NCBI GenBank assembly: GCA_030062745.1
Contig: CP099839.1
Span: 5,255,115 to 5,319,114 of the forward strand
DNA length: 64,000 bases
Direction: 5' to 3'
From: Capitulum mitella
Taxonomy: Eukaryota > Arthropoda > Thecostraca > Pollicipedomorpha > Pollicipedidae
The position numbers were made by a program, and so were the translations under genes. Positions 13,601 through 23,436 of the stretch are shown one piece after another (position 1 is the first letter of the stretch; every line of letters begins with the position of its first letter). The notes below the pieces were generated by a model. The model had not been told where the DNA came from and made no database searches. It saw only the letters and a program-made list of their open reading frames with translations.

Positions 13601-14151
13601 CCACATTGCTGGTGCATAGATTCTTTGCACATTTGATTAGGTATGCTTGTCGCACTTGCGTTAATTTCAGCTTTATTACTGTATCGTTTCAATGTTTTTA
13701 AATGATACAACATCGTCATCACTTAACGTGAACTTTGGTCACGTGTGACAGAAATCTGACGGATCTGACTTGGCTGTTGTGGTGATGTGTCGTCTGACGT
13801 GTTGGTCGTCTGCTCGGGCCTGTAGTGAGTTGGGCGTGATGCGTTGACCGTCTGGTCCGGCCACTTCACTGGTCTGACGGTGTCGGCCTCCCCTCAGGCG
13901 TGATGGCCGCCCAGGGCCTGCTGAACAACCCGGCGCTCTTCTCGGGCGCCGAGCTCACGCCGCTCAGCTGCGTGCGCGACTGGGTGCGGCTCGCCACCGA
14001 CGTCGGCACGCCGTTCACCTGCTTCCACCACCATCTCATCTACATGCTGGAGAGGTTGATGCCGCGCAGCCTGCGGCGGACGTTCAACGTGCTGCCGAGC
14101 CACGCGGCCGTGTTGGACTTCCTGAGGCGTCAGCTAGGGCTGGAGTTGTGA
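4696..14151 (+). CDS. DUS4L: tRNA-dihydrouridine(20a/20b) synthase, DUS4-like, six exons
   Basis: FMN-dependent enzyme that reduces uridine to dihydrouridine in the tRNA D-loop. Exons: 4696-4808, 9856-9977, 11085-11160, 11520-11702, 12277-12485, 13898-14151. All introns are GT-AG and all phases close, giving 318 aa (human DUS4L has 317). Visible motifs are the entry strand CAPMVRYSK (residues 31-39); FTPMI in exon 2; PLIVQFAANN in exon 3; DLNCGCPQRW, with the probable catalytic Cys115 in exon 4; TVHGRT (His185) and VVANGDVR in exon 5; and AAQGLLNNPALF, binding the FMN phosphate side, in exon 6. The start is uncertain: ATG 4696 matches family length, ATG 4747 would give 301 aa, and the frame is open back to ATG 4576 (358 aa). 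Intron 1 is about 5 kb and full of repeats. It is convergent with MED26. Confidence 0.93.
6950..6961. promoter_or_regulatory. NRF1-like palindrome
   Basis: TGCGCATGCGCA is a perfect match to the palindromic NRF1 consensus. It lies in DUS4L intron 1, about 65 bp inside the point where CpG frequency jumps. Whether it is bound, and whether it drives a transcript, cannot be seen. Confidence 0.4.
7927..8360. repeat. diverged tandem repeat, about 150-156 bp, three copies
   Basis: Copies begin near 7927, 8083 and 8233. Shared words in order are GGTCRCCAAGTT-like starts, a GTCGACTG...AAGGT stretch, a GCGACCGG/GCGATCGG word, an AACATGGGAT-like word, AAAAACGAGGGTTTTC or its variant, and TTAAGGACTT. 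The copies differ at many sites, so the array is old. Confidence 0.55.
8747..8783. repeat. near-perfect 17-bp hairpin
   Basis: The arm at 8747-8763 (ATTTGTTAGCAGCCCAT) and the arm at 8767-8783 (ATGGGCTCCTAACAAAT) pair with one mismatch around a 3-nt loop. It is located just past the stop of the hAT-like open frame on the opposite strand. The function is unknown. Confidence 0.6.
8865..9000 (-). pseudogene. hAT transposase C-terminal dimerisation domain, remnant
   Basis: Within a minus-strand open frame (8835-9170), the stretch around STASSERSFCALSRLRTSLR and the following RSTTSQCRLNSLAVA-like residues matches the hallmark of the hAT dimerisation domain: (A/S)ERSFS..(K/R)..(L/K)RS..(Q)..RL..L. 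The residues before it do not resemble a transposase, so only the C-terminal piece survives. It sits antisense in DUS4L intron 1. The alternative is a domesticated hAT-derived gene, but no catalytic region is visible nearby. Confidence 0.6.
9429..9460. repeat. GGATTT microsatellite
   Basis: About five tandem hexamers GGATTT (one interrupted). Simple repeat. Confidence 0.8.
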
Positions 14152-14413
14152 CCTGGCACCGACCTCAGGCGGCCTCGTCGACCTCCTCTGATCATCCTCA
14201 GGAACCGTCGGGTGTGACTTTCCGCCACCGACAGGAGCGCTGACCTGAGGGCGTGCGACTGGACCTGGCGGGAGACCAGTTCAGCGAGGGGCCAGCCCGG
14301 CGGCGGGAGCGGACGCCGGTGCCGGCCGGGACCGGACGGACCGCTGCAGGCCCGGCACGGCCAACTCCCGCCGCGGGCCGGTGTCCCGAGCGAGGCGTCG
14401 GTCGGCTGGGTTG

Positions 14414-14493
14414 GGTCCCGCTGCTCCGGGCGGGGTCCCGCTGCTCCGGGCGGGGCCCCGCTGCTCCGGGCCGGGTCCCGCTGCTCCGGGCCG
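14414..14493. repeat. 20-bp minisatellite, four copies, in DUS4L 3' region
   Basis: Four consecutive units of GGTCCCGCTGCTCCGGGCGG with one or two substitutions each, 260 bp past the DUS4L stop codon and before its first AATAAA. It is therefore probably in the 3' UTR. Confidence 0.85.
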
Positions 14494-14649
14494 GACTGCA
14501 CGGCTGGCGAAGCAGAGGGCCGATCTGATCTGTATGCGGCTGGTGCTTCTGTTTCCGGCGTGTCGACGAAACGCGGTGTTACACAGAGAAAACGCTTGTA
14601 ATCTGACCAGTCGCCGTGCTTCCCTCAACTGATGTTGAGTGTGCCTTCA

Positions 14650-14655
14650 AATAAA
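14650..14655 (+). terminator. polyadenylation signal for DUS4L
   Basis: AATAAA about 500 bp past the stop codon. A second AATAAA lies at 14774-14779. Either could be used. Confidence 0.55.
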
Positions 14656-15052
14656 GGAAAAACGTGAAACTGAAAGCAACGTCACTTTACGTCGTGCAGA
14701 ACTGAAGTTGATCGTCTTTTTGCCATCACCATACGAGCCTGTCTCCTTGGTTGTTTATTGTTTTGCAAGGAGTAATAAACACATTGCAATCGTTCACATG
14801 AATTAACGTGCTTCAAATTGAAACATGGAACAGTAGCCTGTGTTAATTCGTCATGAATATGCAGATGTGTGCCAAACTTCGTTCGAGGCGATCATTCGTA
14901 GTGCCACTGGAGGCAGCTAAAGGCGGGAAATAAACTGGGTGAAACAGATGCTTAATTGGAAAGCACTTTCGACGTTTGGGTGCCGTAAACGTTTCTCGCG
15001 TCCGAGAGACCTTTCTTCTGGCTCGGAGGGCCCAGTGTCTGCAATTCTGTAG

Positions 15053-15082
15053 TTAAAATCTCCGAAATCCCGGGGTTCAGGC
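15053..15082. repeat. dispersed repeat word shared with 38590-38619
   Basis: TTAAAATCTCCGAA then CGGGGTTCAGGC occurs here. TTAAAATCTCTGAA then CGGGGTTCAGGC occurs at 38590-38619 with the same spacing. It is probably a fragment of one repeat family. Confidence 0.45.
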
Positions 15083-15396
15083 CCACGGCGAACTTCCCTG
15101 AGGCTAGATACCTTGCTGCATTTAAGTACTTAGAGGCTTCCGTTTAGCCTTGGTTGAATCTCCCGGTCTAGGTTCAATTTCCTGACTAAAATGTCATTTT
15201 TCCTTGTTTTTATTCTTCTTTTTGCGTTTCTCACTTAGATAAATGCAAAAATCAGACGAATCTAACAGAAATCCTCATAGCCACCGAATTCCAAATTAAT
15301 ATGCATCCATGGGGTATCCGCTTCTATAGAACTCCTCCGTGCCCCTTCTTCCTGTCATGAAATGGCAAAGCTGTTTGAAGCCCCTCCGTGGCGCAG

Positions 15397-15574
15397 GCGG
15401 GTATCTGCCAAAAAAGAAAAAAAAACGGTCTCCTGACCTGCCAAACTAGCACACACTGGGCCTTGAACAATGTTAAGAATGCTAAGCGGGTACCTGCCAA
15501 AAACGAAAAAAAAAACGGTCTCCTGTCCTGTCAAACTAGCTCACACGGGGCCTTGAACAATGTTAAGAATGTTA
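15397..15574. repeat. 89-bp tandem duplication
   Basis: Two adjacent copies start at GCGGGTATCTGCC (15397) and GCGGGTACCTGCC (15486). Each contains an A-run, CGGTCTCCTG, CAAACTAGC and GGGCCTTGAACAATGTTAAG in the same order, with few differences, so the duplication is fairly recent. Confidence 0.85.
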
Positions 15575-16046
15575 AGTTTGCACTGATGCTTTTACAAGAG
15601 GACTAACCATTTTTTTGTGTTGAGCCAGGGCGCCTTCTGGGTGGGCAGTGCAGCCGGAACATCTACCCCAGTCGGTCCCAGTCCTTGGAAGTCACTAAAA
15701 CCTCGGGCACTTTCCGCCTAGTGGAGTACCATATACGGCTCGTAACCATGACCAGCTTGCCAAAACTTGAGGATTTCGCAAAGCTCATGTATTTCAGCGT
15801 TGAACAGTTCGACAAATTTCGTATTCAGCCAGTTTACAAAATTGAGACGACTCCCAAAACTCGTTGGGCGCCTGTCACCTAGCAACAATGCCCCGTCCGC
15901 ACCAAACCTACGTGCCTGGGTCCAATGCCGTGTCCAAACATGCTTGCATTCGGCAATGACGTAGAATCGCAAGGAATAATATGGGTTGCGGCACGGGGCT
16001 TCTTGCACGCTTTCAAAGTAATGCGCATTTGATCTTGTATTGAAGG

Positions 16047-16052
16047 TTTAAT
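16047..16052 (-). terminator. possible polyadenylation signal for MED26
   Basis: ATTAAA on the minus strand, about 400 bp past the MED26 stop. It is the commonest variant of the signal, but six-base matches arise by chance. Confidence 0.3.
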
Positions 16053-16368
16053 TATCACAAACAACGGATATTTGGCAACTCAACAGTACCCTATGTACAG
16101 TGCGTGGACAAGCACGATCGAGACGGTAACAGCCGTGCCAAATATACCTGCGCTGCGAGCCAGAATACGAACGCACGTGGTTTAGTGATAAATGAGATAC
16201 TCGGTAGTCTGAAAGACTGCAATGGAAGATGGCGTTGCAGAGTGGACTGGGACACAAGACTAACGAACCAAACGAAACAATCAGAAAAAAACACGGTTGG
16301 GGGCGACTAGTCGGTCCGTCCGGGAGTGGGCCACCTCTCGCCGACGCCACGGCCTGCTTTGGACAACA

Positions 16369-16386
16369 GCGCGCGCGCGCGCGCGC
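16369..16386. repeat. (GC)n run
   Basis: Eighteen bases of alternating GC. Simple repeat, with Z-DNA potential. Confidence 0.8.
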
Positions 16387-16450
16387 CGAGCGGGCACGCG
16401 TCCAGGAAGTATGGCCCGACAAGCGACTATAAGCACAAACGGCAAGCAGC

Positions 16451-19400
16451 CTAATCAATGATAACGTAAGGCAACATGGACAGTACGCCTCCGTCGCACG
16501 AGGGTGCCGTAACAACTTGGTGCCACTCCCTGAACTCGCCCTCGTGGTTCGTATTGCCGTTAATGTTCTCTAAATGCTCGGTGCTCAGGCGGGTCGGGTC
16601 GATCGCGGGCCGCGTCTGCGGCTCGTCGGCCGGCTCGTCGTCGCTCCACACGATGGCGTCCTCGTCGAGCGGCGGCAGGCGCGCCAGGATCTCCTCCTCG
16701 GTGGGCCACGGCCGCGGCGGCTCGGGCGGCGGCTCGTCGGCGGCCGGCTCGGCCGCCGCCTCGCCCTCCGCGGCGTCGCCCTCGTCATCGTCCTCCAGGT
16801 CTATGGTCTCTATGGGCGCGCCGGCGACCGGCCGCGCCACCCGCCGCTTGCCGCCCTGCGAGTTGAGGAATTTCTCCATGTGCGCCGACTTGTTGCGCGT
16901 CAGATCGTGCAGCACGTCGCGGCGCGGCGGCGGCGGCGGCGGCGTCTGCGCCGCCGGGAACTGGGAGGCGCGGCGCGCCAGCGCCGAGTCGCCGCTGCGC
17001 TCCGCCAGGTCCGACAGCAGCTGGCGCGTGGTCTTGACGCGCGGCGTGCGCGCCACCGACGCCAGCTTCTCCGAGAGGTCGTCGAAGGTGGCCACCTCGG
17101 CGGCGGCCGAGCGCGAGCGGCGCGGCTTCTTGGCCGGCGCCGCCTTCAGCGCCGCAGGCACTTCAGAATTGATTTCCCCTGAGATACTATCTCTACTGCA
17201 CTCGTCCTGCAGGCCGTTGAAGCGCTGCCGCTTGTCAGGCCGCTCGCCGGCGGCCGGCTCCGCTTTCCTCTTGCGCTTGTTGGCCACGTCCGTTTTGTCC
17301 AGCGGCTGCGCCGGCGGCGGCGCGTAGGCGGCCTCGTGCGCGGGCGCGGCCGACGGCGCGCGCGGCCGCGTCGTCGGCGCCGGGCTGATGGGCTGCAGCG
17401 TGACGTTGCGCACCAGCCCCGGGCTGACCTTGCTGAGGCCGGGCGTGGTGGAGCGCGACAGACACGGGCTGGTGTTGGCACTAGACGGGTATGAGTGCGG
17501 ACTAGCACCGGGCGGGCTGCTCTTCTTGACGACGGCCGGCGGCAGCGGCGCCACCTCCTGCTGCGGCATGATCATGTCACGCCACCGACGCACCAGCGCC
17601 TTGGCTCGTTTCGCCAGGCTGGCGTCCTGCGTCTTCTTCCGCAAGTCATTGATGTGTTTTCCCAGCCTCGTGGCCTGGAACGCGACAGTGAAAAAATCCG
17701 TTCAGAATCCGAACTACATATCAAACATGCAAAAAAACAACAGCTCTTTGAGCAAAACAGTGACAAAATAAAGAAATAAAATAAGCACAAGTGGGCTACA
17801 TCTAATGGTCTGGGGTGGTGATCACGAAGACCGCGCACGTCAGCGCAAAGACTAACCTAACAGTCAAATCCCAAATACGAACAATAAGCTGGCGGGATAA
17901 GCACAGGAGCATGAGTAACAGTAAGAATACATATAGAAATGGGTGTGAAATAGAAATGTTTGGTTATAACAGAGAAGATTCTTGTTGCGAAGCCAAGTCA
18001 AGCCGAGTGGGTCTTAATTCAACTATGAGAAAAAATAACACTGCGTGGCCAGTCCGGCCCAACAGAATATGCACATTTCGCCACGCGACGACTTACTCCT
18101 TTTAGAGTTATGAATTCCCGACCGCAATGAGTAGCACACAGGCCAAATAGCCCATGACCTTTTTCACCCACTGCCACAATGAGTAAACAGACAAAATCGC
18201 TGGTGGCTTTTCTTGCCCAACAAACTACTGCGGGTATACTGTTTTTGCTCTTGGACATTTCTACCGCATTTCTGAATTGCTCAGTAATGAAGACCAACAA
18301 TGATATGGGTGTGTGTGACAAAACCAAGTCATGGTACAAACTGTATAACAAGGTAACCTATGAATTTCCAACGAGCTCGGGCACCGGCGGACGGAGCAGC
18401 GCTACTAAAAATAATTGTTTTTGTTAACATAATGAATCTTTTCATTCCATATAGCACAATTATAAGGTATTCATAGCAGACCTGCATTTATTGATTATTC
18501 TGTATGCTTCATTATTTGATGCTTCATTGATTATTCTGGCGGACGAAGCAGCGCTACTAAAAATAATTGTTTTTGTTAACATAATTAAATAATTTCATAC
18601 AATAGCATTATTATAAAAATAAATAGCAGTGAATTATAGATAATAATAAATATAGGATAAAAGGAACATTAAACTTAAACTGGCATATGGTTAGTCAAAC
18701 ATGTAATATACCCCACATGTGCTACAGATGCCATTTCTTTCAGGGGCTGCCCTGTGTACAAGTCAACAGACCATTATGAACAGATGCTTACCTCCAATGC
18801 CTCTCTGGATATTGGGAGCTGTTCGAGGATACTAACGACGTCAAGTACCACCGCCATGTCAAGGACCTGAAACAAACAACATCACAAATCAATACAGAGT
18901 CTTTAAAAAACAAAGTCTTTAAAAAAAGCCTTCAATACATTCACACCACACACAAAGACTGTGGGCAAGCATGGATCAGGATCAACAGCACAAAATAAAA
19001 CTGGTGACCTGATAGGTAGTGATGTCAAAACTGAGATAAAAGTGGGCTATTCCCTCCATAATACTTTCTACATGAGTTAAAATGTCTTGCAACCATGGTA
19101 AAACTTAACAAAGGGACTTAGAAAGGAAACCCTCTGAAGTCATCACAAAATTATGAGGCCACAGCAGGACCAAAAACAGGGTGTTGTAATAAAAGTGCCC
19201 AGTCAAATAAACAATTTCCACCCCAAATCCACCACATCAGAGGCATGACATTGTTGACACCTTATAGGATGTTTACATGTTATACACCATGTTTACATGC
19301 TATAGGAGCAGAAAACCAAGCAGACAATATATGGCCACATATGTGTCTATTAGAAATGATAATGAACACAATATATTGGATGGCTTAAACCAATGCCAGT

Positions 19401-22400
19401 CAACTTTTGTCAGGCATTACCATGCTGTACAACACATGTAGGCATGCATGATGAATGACATGTTGCCCAGTGCACAAGAGTTCAAAGGTTGGGAGAAATG
19501 TAGTGGCACATATCACACATACATCAATTATGCTGGAGCCAGTGGATGGACTGTGGACTAGAGCAAAAACATCCAAAGAGAGTGCTATTTTCTTAGAGGT
19601 GAAATGACACAATTAACCAGTATGTGATGATGGGCAGATGACTGACATTTTTTACAACAGCATCATCTTGTGTATTCCAACAGCTGCCACTGTAACAATA
19701 AATCCTAGACTTCTATGGATACACTTTGTAAGTGTATCCATAGTAGTCCAGGATTTATTGGCTAATGCAACTTGTCCACTGTCAGGATTAGCCCTTGTTG
19801 CAAGGGAGGGATAATCACTGTAGTGATGAGGGGGTAGACACCCCCCACCATTTAGCACCTAAATGAGCCTTAGGACCAATGTAATCAACAGCTGTGTACC
19901 CAAGGAATACAACAGTATCTGGGTCAACCCTGTTAGGTCAATGAGTAATGTACCGCAGGTCAAGCTCTATGTTCAGGAACTATTAATGAAATTTCTGGAG
20001 TTAAAACAACACATTTAAGGCCAAATACACCTAAAATTGTTTCCTTGATCATTCTCAGTGCCAAAAACTAGCAGGACAACATTTTGATGTCAAAAAAGGT
20101 CATCTTAGGTCAATGGCCTCGTTTCACCTTGAAAACGTCATCAAACTAGATAAAATGACCTGTTTGCATGTAGACTACCATTTTGAACCCCAAAAGTGAA
20201 AAAAGTACTATTTGGCATAAACACCACTCCGCAAGCCTTCTGTTGCGGCATGATAGCTCAGGGACCTGAGACTGCCAATGATCAGTTTTTTCCAAAATTT
20301 GTGCAACAAATATATCATCAGCTATGCCAGATTTCATGGCTATGTCATTCTCTATGGTCCTTAAATGTTCTGAGGTATCTCATTTTAAGTGTTTTTTCCT
20401 TTTTATATCAGAATATAACACTGATGAAAAACCTAAAAAAAGCACTTGCAAGGCAACCTTCAACCACTACCTAGCAAATAAAAGTCCAACCATAAGCATC
20501 TGCAAGGCAATACAGATGCCCACTGAATTGATTTGTGTATTGCTGCTATGATTTCTGTACTCAGCCATGTTACAGAAAATTTTTGTGCACTGTGACAGGT
20601 AATGTTGGCCTTTTTTCCAATCCAATTCAATGCAAGTTTATTTTTGCACCCAAAACAACCCATTCTTCCTTGTATTTCCTCAAAATGTTCAACACTTACA
20701 TCAGTACTGTATTTCAGATCTACATGCTGCTGCAAAATAAATGGGAGTTCTAGATGCAGGCTTCCACTTGTCATAACTCCAGAAATCTGCATAGCTACCA
20801 TGCCATATGGTTACCAAGATGTGCAATTTAAAAAAAAGAACAGGCCAATCACAGACATTTATGACCTTTTCACTATCACCACTTCCTCAAAATAATCTCC
20901 TGAAGTGATTCAGTCACCCACCACCTCAACAGCTTCAAAGTTGTTGAGGTGGTGGTGGGTCAGAGTTCAAATCACGGAACATCTCCGCCAGACAGATCAA
21001 CACCAACTTTTCAGCACTGATGGTTGACAAACTGAAAGACTTATCAAAATGTGGCTGTCTCAAAACTTGAAATAAGCTGACACTGTGCTGGAATGAGACA
21101 GGGAGGTGGACTGGGACTGAACAAGGACAGATATGAGTGCCTGGGAGGGAACAGGGACAGTTGAGGAAAACTGGGACAGTGCAGAGATATGGAGGACCTG
21201 GATGAGGTTAGGAGGGAGATGAGGACAAATGGAATGGGCATGGAAGGGTATTAGTACAGAATGGCAGAAAGGGACTGGGGTTGGAAAGGGACAAGCAAAA
21301 GAATGGGGATGGGACAGGGAGAAGTAAGGGGAATGAAGCTATCAGTTGGTGTTTGAAAGAGCCAGATCATGCCATTATTTCTCGAAATTAGCAAAGCTGA
21401 GGTGTTAAAGGTCCCCCAGTCTGTAGAAGGTGACAAAATACCCCAGTCATCACCTTTCATCACCTTCCACAGAACGCGGGCGGGCCTTCAACATTCCAGC
21501 CCCGTTTATCTCGAGAACCAGCCACATGATTCGGCCCATTCAAACACCAACTGACTGCCCCATCCCCCTCACCTGTCCCTGTCCCATCCTCATTCCCTTG
21601 CTTTTCTCTTTCTGAGCCCAGTCCCTTTTCACCATTCTGTGCTAATACTGTTCTTTGCCCATTCCATTAGTCCTCATCCTGGTCCTCCATATCTCTGTCC
21701 TGTCCCAGTTTTCTTATCTGTCCCCATTCCATCCCAAACACTCATGTCTGTCTTTGTTCAGTCCCAGTCCACCTCCCTGTTCCATACCAGTGCCATCTCA
21801 GCTTATTTTGAGTTTTGGGATGGCTGCATTTTGATAGGTCTTTCAGTGATGACATATTTTACATCAGGTTTGTCAACCATCAATGCTTAAAAGTTGGTGT
21901 TCATCTGTCTTGCAGAGATGCTCCATGCTTCCAACTTGTGCTAGTTGTTGAGGCCATGGGTGGCCGAATTACTTCAAAAGACCAATTCTGAGGATGCAGT
22001 GATGGTGACAAGGCACTAAATGCCAGTGATTGCTCTAATTTTTAACTGCACATCTTTTGGCAACCATATGGCTCAGTAACTATGCAGATTTTTGGAGTTA
22101 CAAGATGTGGGAGGCCTGTGCCTGGAACACCAATAAATGGACATTTGGGGAAATCCACACTGTCTCCTGTCATGAGCTCCATATGAACAGGACCTACATG
22201 TCAAGTGACCTTCTAAGTGACCTTTTAAATCCTCAATATGACATGCTATGGCAAAGCAAGGTATATCATGAATATTCATGGATGCAACAGAGAATGGCAC
22301 CAGTTCTTGCACTATGGTTTAATTTGTATTCCATTAAGGCCCAACCATGGGCAGACAAACCAGTGAACTGGGGTAATGCACCCCTTCCTCAAATGAAATC

Positions 22401-23256
22401 TGACAATATCCCTCTGGTGTTGACTGTTAAAATTAAGTATTACACTGCATTCTTTTAAATTGGGTTGTTCTGTGAACAATAAATATACCTACTGATTATA
22501 AGTACAGTCAACTCTCATACACTAGACAGAATGATGAAGACAATTTTTTTTGAAACATTAAAAAAGTATTCTCAATGCTGCAAACCTACCAGATCATTCA
22601 CACAAACTATTTCCAACATTAAATCCAAAGCTGGGGGCACTGCTACACTACAGTGTTTTAACAACCTCATTACTGAGAACTTCTAGCATGTCAAAAACCT
22701 GCGAGGCAAGAACAGTCAGATGACACCAACATAGCTGCTTACATGGAAAGCATTCCAGTACAGCCCATCACGACAATGCTTCTATGTCCCACTCAGCGAC
22801 CCAAGACTCCGACCTATCGACTCCGCACGTTTGGCTGACCAATCACGGCCCGTGTTGATCCTCGGCGCATGCGCGAAGCTGAGTCGCGGCCATTGCTGGA
22901 GGAAGAAGCAGGCGAAAAGGCTGCGCTACCCACTTTTCCCAATCGGGACGTTTTCGTGAAAAACGCGTGCAGTGCACTGTGATACACCTCATTTTGACTG
23001 CCGTCGTCTCCTGAAGTGATTGGTGGTATTTTTGAGTGATTTCATGACCAGTGAACAGAGAAAATCGCGTACAGGCGGGAGCTCCACCAACGCGTCCACC
23101 TGGCAGTGTGCATCTGCGCCGACACGTCGCAACGTGGGTATAAACCGCCGATTTGTTGGTGTCACCGGGGGTGAATGACTGTGAAAACCTTACATTGTTG
23201 TCCTCGTCCAGTGCAGACAATAATCTCTTCTTGACTTCCACTGGGGAATGCCGCAT
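16451..23256 (-). CDS. MED26: Mediator of RNA polymerase II transcription subunit 26, three exons
   Basis: Mediator subunit that bridges Mediator to elongation factors through its N-terminal TFIIS N-domain. Exons on the minus strand, 5' to 3': 23256-23194, 18866-18792, 17674-16451. All joins are phase 0 with GT-AG borders, giving 453 aa (human 600). The TFIIS N-domain spans residues about 1-80: VKKRLLSALDEDNN in exon 1, VSILEQLPISREALE in exon 2, ATRLGKHINDLRKKTQD and LAKRAKALVRRWRDMI in exon 3. A low-complexity Ser/Pro/Ala linker follows, with a basic stretch (NKRKRK), then acidic patches. The C-terminus LSMLPYVIID matches the conserved MED26 C-terminal tail that docks it into Mediator. The last exon is very GC-rich, so dense open frames on the other strand are shadows. 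Intron 1 is about 4.3 kb. Confidence 0.94.
18386..18583. repeat. direct repeat pair in MED26 intron 2
   Basis: GGCGGACG(G/A)AGCAGCGC followed by TACTAAAAATAATTG and TTTTTGTTAACATAAT occurs at about 18386-18432 and again at about 18538-18583, nearly identical, about 152 bp apart. The spacer sequence is AT-rich. This may be the ends of a small element or a local duplication. Confidence 0.7.
19696..19760. repeat. 65-bp palindrome with 31-bp arms
   Basis: Arms 19696-19726 and 19730-19760 are reverse complements at 29 of 31 positions, around a 3-nt loop (TGT). The outer ends read CAATAAATCC / GGATTTATTG. Confidence 0.8.
20905..21968. mobile_element. long imperfect inverted repeat (foldback-like)
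   Basis: The left arm, from about 20905, contains in order CACCCACCACCTCAACA, CATCTCCGCCAGACAGAT, ACCAACTTTTCAGCA, ATGGTTGACAAAC, AGGGAGGTGGACTGGGACTG. The right arm, read on the other strand from about 21968, gives CACCCATGGCCTCAACA, CATCTCTGCAAGACAGAT, ACCAACTTTTAAGCA, ATGGTTGACAAAC and AGGGAGGTGGACTGGGACTG in the same order. Arms are about 450 bp with indels. No target-site duplication was found. No open frame of interest. Confidence 0.6.
20911..20962. repeat. hairpin in left end of the inverted repeat
   Basis: ACCCACCACCTCAACA is followed within about 10 bp by TGTTGAGGTGGTGGTGGGT, its reverse complement with a three-base insertion. Confidence 0.7.
22865..22874. promoter_or_regulatory. 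NRF1-like core with CCAAT box nearby
   Basis: GCGCATGCGC is the 10-bp NRF1 core. About 25 bp to its left is GACCAATCACG, a CCAAT box, and just right is GGCCATT, a YY1-like word. The cluster sits about 80 bp inside a CpG-rich block in MED26 intron 1, near exon 1. It may be an intronic regulatory element or a second promoter. Confidence 0.35.
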
Positions 23257-23397
23257 TAGGCCAAAAAAAGGCACAAAATCGCAGCTCTCCACCGACACAG
23301 CCTCGTCGCCGCACTTCCATGAGACATCTGAAATGTGGCGCATTCTGGGTAAAAATCCGTGGTCAGCTGATTATGCCGTCATTCGGAAAAAGCCGAG

Positions 23398-23436
23398 TGA
23401 CGTCAAAACTGAGCCGAAGCGGGTCCAGTGACGTCA
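23398..23436. promoter_or_regulatory. twin cAMP-response-element palindromes upstream of MED26
   Basis: Two perfect TGACGTCA sites at 23398-23405 and 23429-23436, 31 bp apart start to start (about three helical turns), 140-180 bp upstream of the MED26 ATG in CpG-rich DNA. CREB/ATF-type bZIP proteins bind this word. Use at this locus is inferred. Confidence 0.5.

Larger units (their letters stand above)
14152..16450. other. DUS4L / MED26 convergent intergenic region
   Basis: It holds the DUS4L 3' region with a 20-bp minisatellite, AATAAA signals at 14650 and 14774, a two-copy 89-bp tandem repeat at 15397-15574, a dispersed repeat word at 15053-15082, a (GC)n run at 16369-16386, and a possible minus-strand ATTAAA at 16047-16052 for MED26. 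No further gene is seen. Confidence 0.5.
18867..23193 (-). other. MED26 intron 1
   Basis: It is CpG-poor from the left end up to about 22780, then abruptly CpG-rich. It contains a 31-bp-arm palindrome (19696-19760), a long imperfect inverted repeat (20905-21968) and, at 22830-22880, a CCAAT box plus an NRF1-like core. No coding exon is needed here, because exons 1 and 2 join in phase and in register with the domain. Confidence 0.6.

Noticed and set aside
16476..17327. Plus-strand open frame of 283 codons opposite MED26
   Set aside because: A shadow of the GC-rich MED26 last exon: serine- and arginine-rich with no domain, while the minus strand has both MED26 conserved ends.
19696..19760. MicroRNA precursor hairpin
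   Set aside because: The loop is only 3 nt and the arms are almost perfectly complementary to their ends; it looks like a palindromic repeat, not a Drosha-type hairpin.
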